The notes under the pieces were generated by a model. It ran no database searches and was not told the DNA's origin. It worked only from the letters and a program-made list of their open reading frames with translations. Position numbers and translations under genes: made by a program. DNA of 51,393 nucleotides from M55B111 sp964614065 (GTDB lineage Bacteria > Bipolaricaulota > Bipolaricaulia > M55B111). Within the stretch, counting starts at the first letter, position 1. Every line of letters starts with the position of its first letter. The DNA lies in the NCBI GenBank assembly GCA_964614065.1, contig CAZTJJ010000007.1, positions 1 to 51,393 of the forward strand, written 5' to 3'. Positions 51,388 through 51,393 of the stretch are shown in pieces.

Positions 51388-51393
51388 TAATTA

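Noticed and set aside
51194..51388. Minus-strand 64-residue frame reading GGFEPPTYGL near its start
   Set aside because: This is the well-known spurious frame created by the antisense of a tRNA gene; it overlaps tRNA-Arg and the end of rnc.

Overview
This 51.4 kb window is a scaffold from an uncultivated bacterium. It carries three runs of exactly 100 N (20598-20697, 35745-35844, 40598-40697). Gene content is bacterial (accBC, fabI, acpS, gmk, pheT, rnpA, greA, lysS, def, rnc, bacterial-type promoters). Several metabolic proteins resemble those of anaerobic thermophiles and archaea: a Pyrococcus-like ferredoxin with an Asp ligand, a group 3b-type [NiFe] hydrogenase and an FmdE-domain protein. 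An M1 peptidase with a beta-barrel-like C-terminal region suggests a diderm envelope. An anaerobic candidate phylum such as Bipolaricaulota/Acetothermia would fit, but this is a guess; there is no rRNA in the window.

Region by region. 1-9.6 kb: start of a small membrane protein, accC-accB (minus strand), a CorC/HlyC-type CBS transporter, the M1 peptidase, pheT (without pheS) and tsaE. 10-17.3 kb: tRNA-Leu(CAG), a sulfotransferase-like protein, a methyltransferase, DUF4416, ferredoxin, an InhA-like enoyl-ACP reductase, small membrane proteins, mgtE and a membrane-anchored coiled-coil protein. 17.5-20.4 kb: MEMO family - yicC - gmk - acpS operon. 21-30.8 kb: minus-strand corrinoid uptake and late cobamide assembly cluster (btuF-btuC-btuD-cobO-cobS-cobU-cobT-threonine-phosphate decarboxylase-cbiB-CbiA-like fragment-cobQ). 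31.1-35.6 kb: plus-strand four-subunit hydrogenase plus maturation endopeptidase. 36.1-40.6 kb: minus-strand NikR, FecCD-type ABC importer and a TsaA-FmdE fusion, read here as a nickel locus serving the neighbouring hydrogenase. 40.9-43.7 kb: MetH-reactivation-like protein and TrkA/TrkH. 43.7-48.0 kb: def, yggS and rnpA-greA-lysS-PAP2 (minus). 48.3-51.4 kb: peroxiredoxin, Fur-family regulator, phoU, rnc and tRNA-Arg(CCT).

The main theme is metal and cofactor economy for hydrogen metabolism: corrinoid salvage, nickel uptake under NikR, and a cytosolic NAD(P)-linked hydrogenase with its protease. The most unusual sequence-level signals are the TsaA-FmdE fusion beside NikR and an ABC importer, the M1 peptidase/barrel fusion, Asp replacing Cys in two Fe-S proteins, a recurrent promoter class with a conserved spacer, and a REP-like palindromic repeat family at two of the three assembly gaps. 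Where stated, gene starts were moved from the longest open frame to the position best supported by a ribosome binding site or family alignment.
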